Origin: Aporhodopirellula rubra
GTDB lineage: Bacteria; Planctomycetota; Planctomycetia; Pirellulales; Pirellulaceae
Direction of reading: 5' to 3'
NCBI RefSeq assembly: GCF_014192335.1
Contig: NZ_JACHXU010000029.1
Span: forward strand, 35,720-99,719
Length of the DNA stretch: 64,000 nucleotides
The translations under genes and the position numbers were made by a program. This document shows, one piece after another, positions 49,690-59,038 of the stretch. Position 1 is the first letter of the stretch, and each line of letters opens with the position of its first letter. The notes below the pieces were generated by a model. The model had not been told where the DNA came from. It searched no databases and saw only the letters and a program-made list of their open reading frames with translations.

Positions 49690-50285
49690 GCAGTCATGCC
49701 GGTGCGGTCTCGCAGCTCGTAGATCGTTTGAGCCAATTGCCTGGCATTGGTCGAAAGAGTGCCGAGCGTTTGGCGTTCCATCTGTTGCGGGTTCGCGAGG
49801 ACGAAGCGTTGGCGTTGGCCGACGCGATTCGCCGTGTCCGAACCGATGTTCGGTACTGCGCCGACTGTTACAATCTGTCCGAAAAAGAACTTTGTCAAAT
49901 CTGTGCTGATCCGAAACGGGATCAGTCTCGGCTGTGTGTGGTCGAACAGCCCCGCGATCTTCTCAGCCTCGAAGCGTCCGGTGCCTACAAGGGGCTCTAC
50001 CACGTTTTGCTCGGCAGGATCGCTCCGCTCGATGGCGTCACGCCCGACCAATTGACCATCGACGCGTTGGTGGATCGTGTCCGGACCGGGAATTTCTCCG
50101 AAATCATCATGGCGACCAATCCGACGGTCGAAGGCGATGGCACGTCGCTGTATCTTTCCAATCAGTTGGCTGAGTTCCCAGTCGAGATCACTCGGTTGGC
50201 CAGAGGCATTACGGCTGGAAGTGTCCTCGAATATGCCAACCGCGAGATCATCGCTGACGCCCTCACGGGACGTCAAAAACTATAG
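49686..50285 (+). CDS. recR: Recombination protein RecR
   Basis: A 199-residue RecR, which acts with RecF and RecO in loading RecA at gaps. It has an N-terminal helix-hairpin-helix (LSQLPGIGRKSAERLAFHLL), a Cys4 zinc finger (CADCYNLSEKELCQIC, about residues 57-72), then the Toprim domain with CVVEQPRDLLSLEASGAYKGL and ATNPTVEGDGTSLYL, and the C-terminal RLARGITAGSVLEYAN. All conserved parts and the length match. The start overlaps ybaB, so translation is coupled. Confidence 0.97.
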   Translation: MSSHAGAVSQLVDRLSQLPGIGRKSAERLAFHLLRVREDEALALADAIRRVRTDVRYCADCYNLSEKELCQICADPKRDQSRLCVVEQPRDLLSLEASGAYKGLYHVLLGRIAPLDGVTPDQLTIDALVDRVRTGNFSEIIMATNPTVEGDGTSLYLSNQLAEFPVEITRLARGITAGSVLEYANREIIADALTGRQKL

Positions 50286-50352
50286 GAAAATACCGGCCGA
50301 AACGTGATTTAGCGGTCGTCTTTCGAAAAAAAACGCGAATCATTCTTTTAAT

Positions 50353-50368
50353 TGGCACTGAATTCGCT
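50353..50368 (+). promoter_or_regulatory. Near-consensus sigma-54 (-24/-12) element before rpoN
   Basis: TGGCACTGAATTCGCT matches the TGGCAC-N5-TTGCW consensus at all but two fixed positions and has the invariant GG and GC at the right spacing of 10. A start near 50380 would leave a 45-base leader to rpoN. A TAGAAT hexamer at 50370-50375 overlaps and could alternatively be a housekeeping -10, with only TTTAAT as -35. Confidence 0.55.
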
Positions 50369-50424
50369 GTAGAATGTGCGGGACACTCATTTCCCCAACT
50401 TTTCTTCAGAAGAATTGAACTCTC

Positions 50425-51918
50425 ATGCGGATGTCAGTGGGGCTCCATGCCCGACAAAGCCAGGTGCAAAAGCTGGCGCCTCGGATGATCCAGTCGATGG
50501 AGATCCTGCAGATGCCGACGCTGGCGCTGCAGGAGCGGATCGAGCAGGAGATGAACGAAAACCCGTTGCTCGAGCAGGTTGTGGGTGATCCCCTTTCGCC
50601 AGAAGAATCCGACGATGACGGGCCCGGCAAGGACACGCGCAGCGAGAACGAGAAAGAGTTGGTTGTCGACAACGACCATGACAACAAGGACGATTTCGAG
50701 CGTCTGTTGAATATGGATGCTGATTCGTCGAGCACCTTTGACGATTCGTTCCGTCGCAGCGCCAACCGAATGTCGGAAGAGGCTGATCGACGACACGACA
50801 TGATGGCCAATGCGCAGTCACGTCCGGAGTCACTGAACGATTTTCTGCTGCACCAACTCGCTGAAATGGATATCGACGATAACGTCGAACAAATCGCCGA
50901 GCGAATCATCAGCACTCTCAACGCGTCCGATGGCGGATACCTTCGCACCCCGATCGCGGACATGTTGGCTCCGGGACACAGCAAAGAAGATCTCGCGCAG
51001 GCGGAAGAGGCGTTGCGGATCGTCCAGTCGCTCGAGCCCACCGGTATCGCGGCACGAGATTTGGCCGAATGCCTGATCTTGCAACTTGATCCTGACCATC
51101 CGCACAACGAAGAATTGCAAACGCTCATCCGATTTCATCTCAACGATCTCGCAGAGAACCGGTTGCCACAAATTTCGAAGAAGACCGGCTTTTCGATCGA
51201 GCAAATTCAAGAGTTGCGGGAAGACCTGCATCTACTCAACCCGAAGCCGGGCGCCGCGTTCCTGGAAACATACGTTCCAAACGTCACTCCGGACATTATC
51301 CTCGAACAGGATGAATCGGGTGAGTATCGCGTGCGGTTGGATGACGACCGGGTTCCGAATTTATTCATCAGTGAGTACTACCGGCGACGTTTGCAAGCGT
51401 CGGATTGCACGTCCGAAGAACGCGAATTTATCAAGCAAAAAATTAACGGGGCCCAGTGGCTGATCGATTCGATCGAACAGCGACGTTCCACGCTAACGAA
51501 GGTCGCCGAAGCAATCGTCGAACATCAAAAACGTTTCCTCGACGAAGGTCCCGAGGCGATCGAGCCGCTCAAGATGCAACAGATCGCGGACAAGGTCGGG
51601 GTTCACGTGACCACGGTCAGTCGTGCGGTTGACGATAAGTGGATCCAAACCCCTCGAGGTATCTTGCCGCTACGGCGTTTCTTCGTCGGCGGTACGCAAA
51701 CGGAAGATGGTGACGATGTCGCGTGGGACACGATTCGTTTGAAGTTGCAGGAACTGATCGACAAGGAAGACAAGAGCAAACCGTTCAGCGACGAGGCACT
51801 GGTGGACGAACTGCGTGGCGCCGGCATGAATGTCGCCCGTCGTACCGTTACCAAGTACCGCAAGAAAATGGGCATCCCCAGCAGCCGCCAGCGTCGCGAT
51901 TGGACGCTGTCGTCCTAA
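50425..51918 (+). CDS. rpoN: RNA polymerase sigma-54 factor
   Basis: A 497-residue sigma-54. The Gln/Leu-rich activator-contact region is at the start (QSQVQKLAPRMIQSMEILQM and ERIEQEMNENPLLEQ). An acidic region II follows (about 50-110), then the core-binding domain and the DNA-binding part with a helix-turn-helix (QIADKVGVHVTTVSRAV). The RpoN box ARRTVTKYRKKMGIPSS is near the C-terminus. It directs polymerase to -24/-12 promoters and needs AAA+ activators. It follows recR by 139 bases, a gap holding a sigma-54-like site, so self-regulation is possible. An ATG two codons in is an alternative start. Confidence 0.97.
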   Translation: MRMSVGLHARQSQVQKLAPRMIQSMEILQMPTLALQERIEQEMNENPLLEQVVGDPLSPEESDDDGPGKDTRSENEKELVVDNDHDNKDDFERLLNMDADSSSTFDDSFRRSANRMSEEADRRHDMMANAQSRPESLNDFLLHQLAEMDIDDNVEQIAERIISTLNASDGGYLRTPIADMLAPGHSKEDLAQAEEALRIVQSLEPTGIAARDLAECLILQLDPDHPHNEELQTLIRFHLNDLAENRLPQISKKTGFSIEQIQELREDLHLLNPKPGAAFLETYVPNVTPDIILEQDESGEYRVRLDDDRVPNLFISEYYRRRLQASDCTSEEREFIKQKINGAQWLIDSIEQRRSTLTKVAEAIVEHQKRFLDEGPEAIEPLKMQQIADKVGVHVTTVSRAVDDKWIQTPRGILPLRRFFVGGTQTEDGDDVAWDTIRLKLQELIDKEDKSKPFSDEALVDELRGAGMNVARRTVTKYRKKMGIPSSRQRRDWTLSS

Positions 51919-52054
51919 GGAACGATTGCCAAATCGAACCTGCGTTTTCGAAACGATCGCGGGATCGACATTGCAAGTCTGCGTCGCGTTATCGACGCGT
52001 TGCTCTCGCGTGAGTGTCTCACGCGAGTGGCTGGCATGGTCTGCGCCGGAATGA

Positions 52055-53707
52055 TTAAAGGTTTGGCGCGATGTAGGTCCCGCGTTCGAAAATGACGTCG
52101 TCGCTGACACGTGGATCGCCCGTTGACTTCAGAGTGCTCATCAATCGGTGATGCAACCGCTGACGCTCGCCGTCCCAGTCGGGGTTTTCGGCGAGGTTGG
52201 TGCGGCAGTCAGGATCGTTCGCCAGATAGTAGAGCTCGATCCGCGGGCGTCGTCCTACGGCTGCGTCGAACGCCTCGGGATACTCTTCACGGTTCAGTAC
52301 GATAAACGCTTTGGTCGGACTCGCGTCCAAATCGGCATACGCGGCGAAGGTGTTGTTCGTCAGCGCATCTTTGTTTGGAATCGTGCGATCGGCTTGCAAT
52401 ACAGGACCATCGCCCATCGGAGTTCGCTCCGGTTCAAAGTTGATGACGTACAGCCAGTCCTTGGTTTGAATGGCGCGTTGGGGATAAGGCAGATTGTCCT
52501 CACGAGCGGCCGCAACGTGTCGTTCGCGGCCGGTAATTGCCGCATCGCGCGACGGATCAATCTGTCCGCTGCGGGAATCGACCAAGATATCCACAATAGG
52601 TTTTGAGATCATCTTTTCAGGAATGGCAACGTCGGCGACGGAGAGGAAGGTCGTTGCTAGACTCGGCAGGCTGACGAAGTCTTCGACGAGCCGACCGGGA
52701 TGAGGGACTCCGTTGGGCCAACGGATCGCCATTGGCACGTGAGTCCCAAAGTCGTACAGGTTGCATTTGCCACGACTCACGCCGGGGACCCCATGATCGC
52801 CACTGACGACCAAAAGTGTGTCGTCCGCGATTCCCACTCGGCGCAGTTCTTCATCGAGAACGCCGAGCGCCGCATCGAAGGCCATCGCTTCGCCGAGGTA
52901 GTCAGCGAAGTCTTCTCGGACAACGGGCACGTCGGGCAGGTACGAAGGCAGCTTTCCTTTCAGGTCGTCAGGATCGATTCCCCACAACGTTTTGCCACTT
53001 CCGGCGACCCATTTGCGATGTGTGTTGGTGGGGCCGAACCAATAACAGATCGGGCCATCTCCATCGAGTGTCCCGTCGTCATCGGCATCGAGGAAAGATC
53101 GAATGTTTGCGCGCACCTCGGCAAGCAAATTCTGCTTGCCCACTTCATGGTCTTTCACTTTCATCGCGTTCTGTGAGAACCCGTTGAATCGCCGACCTGC
53201 GGATTCGAATTCGGCTCGCTTGCCACCATGAGGGGCATCGGCGGGAGAGCCGGGGCTCCAGACTTTATAGGTTTGTCCGATGCGATATCCAGACTCTTCG
53301 AGTAGCAATGGATAGGCGGGCTGACTGAAATCCCAAATCGCACCTTGTAAGATCGAGGCACGCTCGCATCGCCAAAACGGTTGTCCCGACAAGAGTGAAC
53401 TGCGACAGGGGGTGCATGAAGGTGCACTCACAAATGCGTTGGCAAACAAAACACCCTCACCGGCAATCCGGTCGAAGTTGGGTGTGCGAACGACTTCCGA
53501 CGGACTGTTGGGAAAACGTGTGGCATACGCACTGGCGTAACATCCCCAGTCATCGGCAAACGCCATCACAATATGAGGGCGTTTTGCCGCGGTTTCTGGA
53601 ACGCGTTCGTCGGCGACGGCCGGTGCCCAATGCAGGCTTGCCAGCAACGCGAGCCCTGCCAATACCGTTTGGCAACTAAGAGAACGACGGAGAGACTGCG
53701 GGTTCAT
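52055..53707 (-). CDS. Exported formylglycine-type sulfatase
   Basis: From the ATG at 53707 the product is 550 residues with a signal peptide (LRRSLSCQTVLAGLALLASLHWAPAVA); a TTG five codons upstream is less likely. The alkaline-phosphatase-fold core shows the metal-binding HIVMAFADDWG (Asp pair, 52-53), the sulfatase signature SCTPCRSS with Cys98 that would be converted to formylglycine, and VVSGDHGVPGVSRGK with the second metal site. Many planctomycete sulfatases share this build and cut sulfate from algal polysaccharides. The substrate is unknown. No formylglycine-generating enzyme is adjacent. Confidence 0.94.
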   Translation of the reverse strand: MNPQSLRRSLSCQTVLAGLALLASLHWAPAVADERVPETAAKRPHIVMAFADDWGCYASAYATRFPNSPSEVVRTPNFDRIAGEGVLFANAFVSAPSCTPCRSSLLSGQPFWRCERASILQGAIWDFSQPAYPLLLEESGYRIGQTYKVWSPGSPADAPHGGKRAEFESAGRRFNGFSQNAMKVKDHEVGKQNLLAEVRANIRSFLDADDDGTLDGDGPICYWFGPTNTHRKWVAGSGKTLWGIDPDDLKGKLPSYLPDVPVVREDFADYLGEAMAFDAALGVLDEELRRVGIADDTLLVVSGDHGVPGVSRGKCNLYDFGTHVPMAIRWPNGVPHPGRLVEDFVSLPSLATTFLSVADVAIPEKMISKPIVDILVDSRSGQIDPSRDAAITGRERHVAAAREDNLPYPQRAIQTKDWLYVINFEPERTPMGDGPVLQADRTIPNKDALTNNTFAAYADLDASPTKAFIVLNREEYPEAFDAAVGRRPRIELYYLANDPDCRTNLAENPDWDGERQRLHHRLMSTLKSTGDPRVSDDVIFERGTYIAPNL

Positions 53708-53983
53708 CAAGACGCCTGTCAATTCAGAGGTGGGGATGGTGGGGAGGGACGCACGGCAATGTGCGCAGTCCCTATCCTAGCACAAGCTCCATCGCGTTAC
53801 GTATTTGGACATCGCGATTCGGCGGCGGTTTCCTAGCGAACTGCGGTGTTGGTGATGGAAAAACGCGAGTTGAACCTCAAACAGGCTGGTCGGTGTGGGA
53901 CAAAGGTAGTGCGGGTTTTGAGAGAGTGGGACGCGTCTTCTATTACTCCAACGTTTTCTTGTCTTTGTTATTGAGCTGACTTC

Positions 53984-54292
53984 ATGGAATATCTTCCTCT
54001 TATTATCCAACTCGTCACCGGTGCAGGCGGTGGTAACGCGGCCGCGAAACTGCTTAAGAAATTGGACCTCGGCATTGTGGGGAACTCAATTGCCGGCATC
54101 ATCGGTGGCGGACTCGGTGGGCAACTGCTCGCGATGCTAGGCATGTCCGCTGGCCCGAGTGGAGCGATGGATCTGTCTGCTATTCTCGGCAGCGTTGCGT
54201 CCGGAGGTGTCGGAGGTGGCGTTTTATTAGCAGTCGTCGGAATGGTTAAAAACGCGTTGTCGGCTGGTCAGGCTCGCCAAGCCGAATCTTGA
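53984..54292 (+). CDS. Small glycine-rich membrane protein
   Basis: A 102-residue protein with two hydrophobic stretches rich in Gly and Ala (SIAGIIGGGLGGQLLAMLGM and ASGGVGGGVLLAVVGMVKNAL) separated by a short polar part. The start LPLIIQLVTGAGGGNAAAKL is a family-like opening seen in small conserved membrane proteins of unknown function, with glycine-zipper character. It has no partner gene nearby and is closed by a very strong terminator. Confidence 0.8.
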   Translation: MEYLPLIIQLVTGAGGGNAAAKLLKKLDLGIVGNSIAGIIGGGLGGQLLAMLGMSAGPSGAMDLSAILGSVASGGVGGGVLLAVVGMVKNALSAGQARQAES

Positions 54293-54401
54293 TGCTCGCG
54301 TCCTTAGCGTGTCAAACATCACGCAAGTGATATGCGTTCGATTGCTTCGGGAAGCGATCGATCTTACCGACCGTCAGTGAACTTGTGACGCTTTTGGTTA
54401 G

Positions 54402-54458
54402 GGCCGCATACTGCCAGCACCCATGGGGGCATTGGGTGTTGGCAGTGTGCGGCCTTTT
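54402..54458 (+). terminator. Strong rho-independent terminator
   Basis: A 22-bp stem (54402-54423 with 54433-54454; two G-T pairs, no mismatch) with a 9-base loop is followed by TTTT. It ends the small membrane-protein gene 110 bases upstream. Confidence 0.88.
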
Positions 54459-54655
54459 CCACGACTCACGTCACTGAGTGATTCAGAGAGGTAAGCTCTT
54501 GCCGCTTTGTCTTATCGGTAACATCTTTTCTCTCTCGGTCGATGTGAAATTGCCGCTGTGGTAGAAACGCCTTTGGTGGATTGGCGATCACGCCGCTGTA
54601 GAAGCTTTTGCGGGACGCTTGATCCCGATGTTTTTGCTCACACCGACCCTGCGTG

Positions 54656-55387
54656 TTACTGCAAGTGGTTTGCGTAAACACGGGCGACGTCGGCCATGTA
54701 ATGTGTGAAATCCGTCGCGGCAGCTTTCTCGAGGTGCGTCTTAGCGATTTCGCGATTACCTTCTGCGTCAGCAATGAGCCCGATGTAGAAGTCTCCGTAG
54801 AAGGCTGCCGAGGCGTGGTCTCTGGTATCTTCGGTCTTGGCAACCGCAGAACGGATCTCGTCAAAGCCGCCACCGGGAAGACGTTTAAGGACCTCTTCCA
54901 TCGGGATTCTCGCGTCACCCGGGGCCGGCAGAAGGATTTTTCGAGCCCGATCGACGTCCTGGGCTTTGGCCACACAAAGGAAATGCCAGGCCGCGTTCTC
55001 GACATCATGTGGGTTGACCAGTCGGTGCTTCTCAAACAACTCTCGCGCGTCGTCGTATCTGCCGGCGAAAAACAACGCGATGCCGTGCTGCCACAGATAA
55101 GGTTCGGATTGCGGGCTCAGTTGAATGGCGGTTTCGAAATTTTCCACCGCTTCTTGGCATCGTCCCGATCGCAGCAAAGCATCGCCGAGTCTGGTCAGGG
55201 CTGATGCCGTTGGCGAGTCCTGTTGAGATTCAAGTAACTCGGTGGCAATGGTGATGGCCCGATCATGGCGGGCTGTATGAGTGGTGTCGTCCGACCATGC
55301 GCGAGGTCCAAACATGGTTTGTCCAAGCAAAATCTGCCCCACCAGTAAAGCGAGAACCGCAATGCCGAAACGTGTCACTGCGAACAT
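54656..55387 (-). CDS. Exported TPR protein
   Basis: A 243-residue protein with an N-terminal signal anchor (about residues 5-25). Mature TPR units include ATELLESQQDSPTASALTRL, GRCQEAVENFETAIQLSPQS, GRYDDARELFEKHRLVNPHD and, at the end, GNREIAKTHLEKAAATDF, i.e. about four helix pairs. It should act as a protein-binding scaffold at the outer face of the membrane. The neighbours give no partner. Confidence 0.88.
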   Translation of the reverse strand: MFAVTRFGIAVLALLVGQILLGQTMFGPRAWSDDTTHTARHDRAITIATELLESQQDSPTASALTRLGDALLRSGRCQEAVENFETAIQLSPQSEPYLWQHGIALFFAGRYDDARELFEKHRLVNPHDVENAAWHFLCVAKAQDVDRARKILLPAPGDARIPMEEVLKRLPGGGFDEIRSAVAKTEDTRDHASAAFYGDFYIGLIADAEGNREIAKTHLEKAAATDFTHYMADVARVYANHLQ

Positions 55388-55549
55388 GAGGAAGACCTGG
55401 GATGTGAGTGAACCGAGAAGGATAACGATGCCGAAGGAATCATAGACGATTGCATGAGCATGTTCAGTATCGAGCGTTTACCCCATCACGCGGTGATGCT
55501 TTAGAATCATGTTCCTGCCATACATTTCCCAGTTGCCATCGAGTCGACG

Positions 55550-55810
55550 ATGAGTGAACCTTCAGACGACGTGACGAATGAAATCCGCGATTTACTTGCT
55601 CGCGGACAGAAACTGCAGGCGGTCAAGTTTTACAAAGCCTCGCAAGAGACCTCTTTGTTAGAAGCGAAAAACGCCGTTGAAGCGATTGAAGCCGAACTAA
55701 AAGCGAGCACGCCCGATAGTCCATTGGTCAGTTCCAAGACCGGATGTGCCGGTGCGATCGTGCTGTTGATCCTGCCGGTAACGCTCGCGGCCGCGTATCT
55801 GGTTAGTTGA
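55550..55810 (+). CDS. Small membrane-anchored protein with an L7/L12-like helix pair
   Basis: An 86-residue protein. Residues 10-50 (IRDLLARGQKLQAVKFYKAS...LLEAKNAVEAIEAEL) resemble the helical part of the ribosomal L7/L12 C-terminal domain, a pattern found in several small bacterial proteins of unknown role. A transmembrane segment (GAIVLLILPVTLAAAYLV) ends the protein. It is divergent from the TPR gene with 162 bases between them. Confidence 0.75.
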   Translation: MSEPSDDVTNEIRDLLARGQKLQAVKFYKASQETSLLEAKNAVEAIEAELKASTPDSPLVSSKTGCAGAIVLLILPVTLAAAYLVS

Positions 55811-55983
55811 CGGCAGAGTGAAAGAGCCGCTATTAGTGCCTGAATTACGGCCCCTGCGAGTAAACAATATCGAACACAGTCGTTGCCAGTCGTGAAATCC
55901 TGTCGGGGGGATGGTATATGCCTAGCCAGAAATTGGGTGAGTGACTAGTATGGGGGTTTACGTACCCCGAGCAGGTCCGGCAT

Positions 55984-57132
55984 ATGAATCGAAGCAAAGC
56001 TGTCACGCTGCTAGTAGAGAACTCTAATTCGTACACCCGTTCACTGCTGCAGGGCATCGCCTCGTACATGAACGAGAACGAGTCATGGTCGATATACTTT
56101 TCCGAGAACGATTCTGCAACGAGTTCACTCAATCGGCTGTCTGATTGGAAGGGTGACGGGATCATTGCCCGGCTGGACAACAAGACCGTTGTCGATACGG
56201 TGCAGAACCTCAATATCCCTGCGGTGGCAGTGAGTGCAGCGGACCATTTGCCTCGTGTTTCTTACGTGGAAATCAACGAGGCCGGCGTCGCCAAAATGGC
56301 ATTCGAGCATTTGCGTCAGTGTGGATTTGAATCGTTTGCGTTTTGTGGCGAACCTCATCATCATTGTTCGGAAATGAGGGCGTCGGCGTTCGCGCAGTGT
56401 GTCGAGGCGGCAGGGTTTGTCTGCTACCGCTTCGATCATGAGGAGTCGCCCAACGGAGATTCATCAGCGGAACAGCAACGCATCAGTCTCGCTGCGTGGC
56501 TCAGTTCGCTGCCCAAGCCGATCGGATTGTTTGCCGTTAACGACATCAAGGCGCAAGAGGTTCTCGCCGTTTGTCGCGAGAACCGAATCCGCGTGCCCGA
56601 AGAGGTTGCGGTACTCGGCGTCGATAATGACGAAGTGTTGTGCGATCTCTGCACGCCTTCGCTGTCGAGTGTGATTTTGCCGGGGAAGCGGGTCGGGTAT
56701 GAAGCGGCTCGGAATCTCGATCGTTTGATGCGCGGCGAAACGCCGGACCGGGAATGCATGTTGGTTGATCCTCTCGGGATCGCGTCGCGACAATCGACGG
56801 ACGTGTTGGCGATTGAGGATAACGAAATCGCTGTGGCGGTTCGCTTCATTCGCGACCATCACTGCGACGGAATCAACGTGCAGGATGTGGTGGACGCGGT
56901 ATCGCTGTCGCGTCGTTCGCTTGAGTCCCGCTTTCAATCTCGGGTTGGCCGAACCCTGCATCAGGAAATCACGCGTCGTCGTATCAGTCGAGTTTGTCAG
57001 TTGCTCAACGAGACGGGACTGACGCTCGCGGAGATCGCTCAACGCACCGGTTATCAAAACGAAGAGTACATGAGCGTCGCGTTTCGCCGCGCCATGAATG
57101 TGCCACCGGGACGCTATCGCCGCGGCCGCTGA
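55984..57132 (+). CDS. XylR-type AraC-family transcriptional regulator
   Basis: A 382-residue regulator with a periplasmic-binding-protein-like N-terminal domain (about 5-275; AVTLLVENSNSYTRSLLQGI, GIIARLDNKTVVDT, GLFAVNDIKAQEVLAVCRE, VAVLGVDNDEVLCDL) and a C-terminal AraC double helix-turn-helix (about 283-380; INVQDVVDAVSLSRRSLESRF and LTLAEIAQRTGYQNEEYMSVAFRRA). This is the arrangement of E. coli XylR, which senses xylose. No sugar-use genes are adjacent, so the ligand is unknown. A small inverted repeat (GGGGT/ACCCC at 55953-55968) lies just before the start and could be an autoregulatory site. Confidence 0.94.
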   Translation: MNRSKAVTLLVENSNSYTRSLLQGIASYMNENESWSIYFSENDSATSSLNRLSDWKGDGIIARLDNKTVVDTVQNLNIPAVAVSAADHLPRVSYVEINEAGVAKMAFEHLRQCGFESFAFCGEPHHHCSEMRASAFAQCVEAAGFVCYRFDHEESPNGDSSAEQQRISLAAWLSSLPKPIGLFAVNDIKAQEVLAVCRENRIRVPEEVAVLGVDNDEVLCDLCTPSLSSVILPGKRVGYEAARNLDRLMRGETPDRECMLVDPLGIASRQSTDVLAIEDNEIAVAVRFIRDHHCDGINVQDVVDAVSLSRRSLESRFQSRVGRTLHQEITRRRISRVCQLLNETGLTLAEIAQRTGYQNEEYMSVAFRRAMNVPPGRYRRGR

Positions 57133-57150
57133 GAACCGCCGCTGAGAACC
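57125..57150. repeat. 13-bp tandem duplication spanning the regulator stop
   Basis: GCCGCTGAGAACC occurs twice head to tail (57125-57137, 57138-57150). The first copy carries the stop codon of the XylR-type gene. Confidence 0.88.
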
Positions 57151-57473
57151 GCTTCTGGGAACGGTTGTTGAGACGGGCCGTGGAGATTCTCTGCACGTGG
57201 CGACGCCGGTGCAGGGATCGGTTTGGGGACCGAGGGGACTACGTGCGGCGTCTTTGGAAACGACACCGGACGATGCACTGGTGTCCGAGTCGGCCGGCGT
57301 GACCACATGGATACATCGCGGCGCCCACTTTCTTTCTCGTGAGTTACTGGCAGAATGTCCGGAAGCCACAACGTGCCTGCCCACGGATCCGCCTCGGTTT
57401 CGAGGATTCTGTTGGTCGGCCGGTCCAATCTCTCGGCATCGCCTCCGCTTTCCCCCAAGCCGTCCGTTATCTC
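57133..57473. other. 341-base intergenic region before gltX
   Basis: Apart from the 13-bp duplication at its left edge I see no gene, terminator or clear promoter. The gltX frame is open upstream to 57339, but that sequence does not resemble a synthetase. Confidence 0.35.
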
Positions 57474-59027
57474 ATGATTCGCACCCGTTTTGCACCCAGC
57501 CCGACCGGATACCTCCATATCGGCGGGGTTCGTACCGCGTTGTTCAATTGGATTCTTGCCCGACAAAGTGGCGGACAATTCATTTTGCGTATCGACGACA
57601 CCGACGCCGGACGCAACGTTGAGGCCGCTCTCCAACCGATCTTGGATGGCTTTCGTTGGTTGGGGATGGATTGGGATGAAGGTCCTGAGGTCGGTGGGGC
57701 ACACGGTCCTTATTTTCAATCACAGCGTGGCGAATTGTACGCGGACGCGATCGCCAAATTGCTCGCGTCAGGACACGCCTATCGCGACTTTGCAAAACCG
57801 GAGGAACTGCAAGCTCTCCGTGAAGCAGCCCGAGAAAGTGGTCAGGCTTTTGTTTACGACCGCCAGTGGATGGCGGAAGACGACGCGACCATTGAAAAGT
57901 ATGAAGCCGAAGGGCGTGAAGGAGTCGTCCGGCTGAAGATGCCACGTGAGGGGCAATGTGTCATCAATGATTTGATTCGTGGCGAGGTCGTTGTCGAATG
58001 GGCGTCGGAGCAAGATCACGTGATCGCGCGAGCCGACGGTAGTCCGCTGTATCACCTCGCCAGCGTTGTCGACGACCACGCGTTTGGAATCACACATGTC
58101 GTTCGTGCGGCCGAGCATCTTCCTAATACGCCACGTCAGGTCTTCATCGCGCAATCACTCGGATATCCGTTGCCGACTTATGCTCACCTGCCGTACGTGG
58201 CGGAACCAGGTGGGACGGCCAAGTTGAGCAAGCGTAAACTCGACAAGTATCTCAAGAATCGTGACTTCGCAAACCTGATGGCTCGCGGCAAGGCGATCGC
58301 CGAGCGTTGTTCGTTGACAACGGAAGACGACACGTTCAATCCGGTTCTGGTCGACTTCTATCGCGAGATTGGATTCCTACCGGACGCGTTGTTGAATTAT
58401 CTGATGTTGTTGGGATGGTCGCTCGATGGTGAACACGAAAAGTTCACCCGCGAAGAGATGATCAAACTGTTCACGCTTGACCGGGTCAATAAAGCCCCCG
58501 CGTCTTTCGATCCGGCGAAGTTGACATCATTTCAGGCTGACGCGTTTGCCGGTCTACCGGACGATCAGCGGACCGAACTGGTTAAACCATTCGCGATTGC
58601 GGCGGGATGGGTGGAATCCGGTGATGCCGCGTCGGAACAACGTTTGGCGGACGTGGTCGCCGCCGCGGGGGATCGATTGAAAATGGCGGGAGACATTATC
58701 GACTTTGATTACTGCTTCGTTGATGACTATCAGATCAACGACAAGGCGTATCAGAAACGGATCGTTAAGCCGGCCAAAGCGGTCGAGTTGCTTGCCAAGT
58801 TGCGTGATCATCTTTCCGCGTGCGATGATTTTTCAGCCGCCGCGGTAGAGAAGTTCGTGAACGACTTTTGTGAACAAGAGTCGATCGGTCTCGGTGAAAT
58901 CATTCACGCCCTACGGGTCGCGACGACCGGTGCGGCAGGCGGTTTTGGCATGTTTGACACGCTCGCGGTCGTGGGGAAAGAGCGAACGCTCAGTCGCATC
59001 GACCAAACGTTGGCGAAGGTCTCCTAA
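57474..59027 (+). CDS. gltX: Glutamyl-tRNA synthetase
   Basis: From the ATG at 57474 the product is 517 residues, starting [20 protein letters not shown] with the class I HIGH-type motif at about residues 15-18. Other signatures are [31 protein letters not shown] and the KMSKS counterpart KLSKR (about 247-251, in [11 protein letters not shown]). The C-terminal anticodon-binding helical part ends [18 protein letters not shown]. The region after KLSKR carries extra residues ([20 protein letters not shown]) compared with E. coli. It charges tRNA-Glu; with a possibly non-discriminating AspRS also here, GatCAB may matter in this organism (inference). Confidence 0.96.
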   Translation: MIRTRFAPSPTGYLHIGGVRTALFNWILARQSGGQFILRIDDTDAGRNVEAALQPILDGFRWLGMDWDEGPEVGGAHGPYFQSQRGELYADAIAKLLASGHAYRDFAKPEELQALREAARESGQAFVYDRQWMAEDDATIEKYEAEGREGVVRLKMPREGQCVINDLIRGEVVVEWASEQDHVIARADGSPLYHLASVVDDHAFGITHVVRAAEHLPNTPRQVFIAQSLGYPLPTYAHLPYVAEPGGTAKLSKRKLDKYLKNRDFANLMARGKAIAERCSLTTEDDTFNPVLVDFYREIGFLPDALLNYLMLLGWSLDGEHEKFTREEMIKLFTLDRVNKAPASFDPAKLTSFQADAFAGLPDDQRTELVKPFAIAAGWVESGDAASEQRLADVVAAAGDRLKMAGDIIDFDYCFVDDYQINDKAYQKRIVKPAKAVELLAKLRDHLSACDDFSAAAVEKFVNDFCEQESIGLGEIIHALRVATTGAAGGFGMFDTLAVVGKERTLSRIDQTLAKVS

Positions 59028-59038
59028 CACGCTTCATT

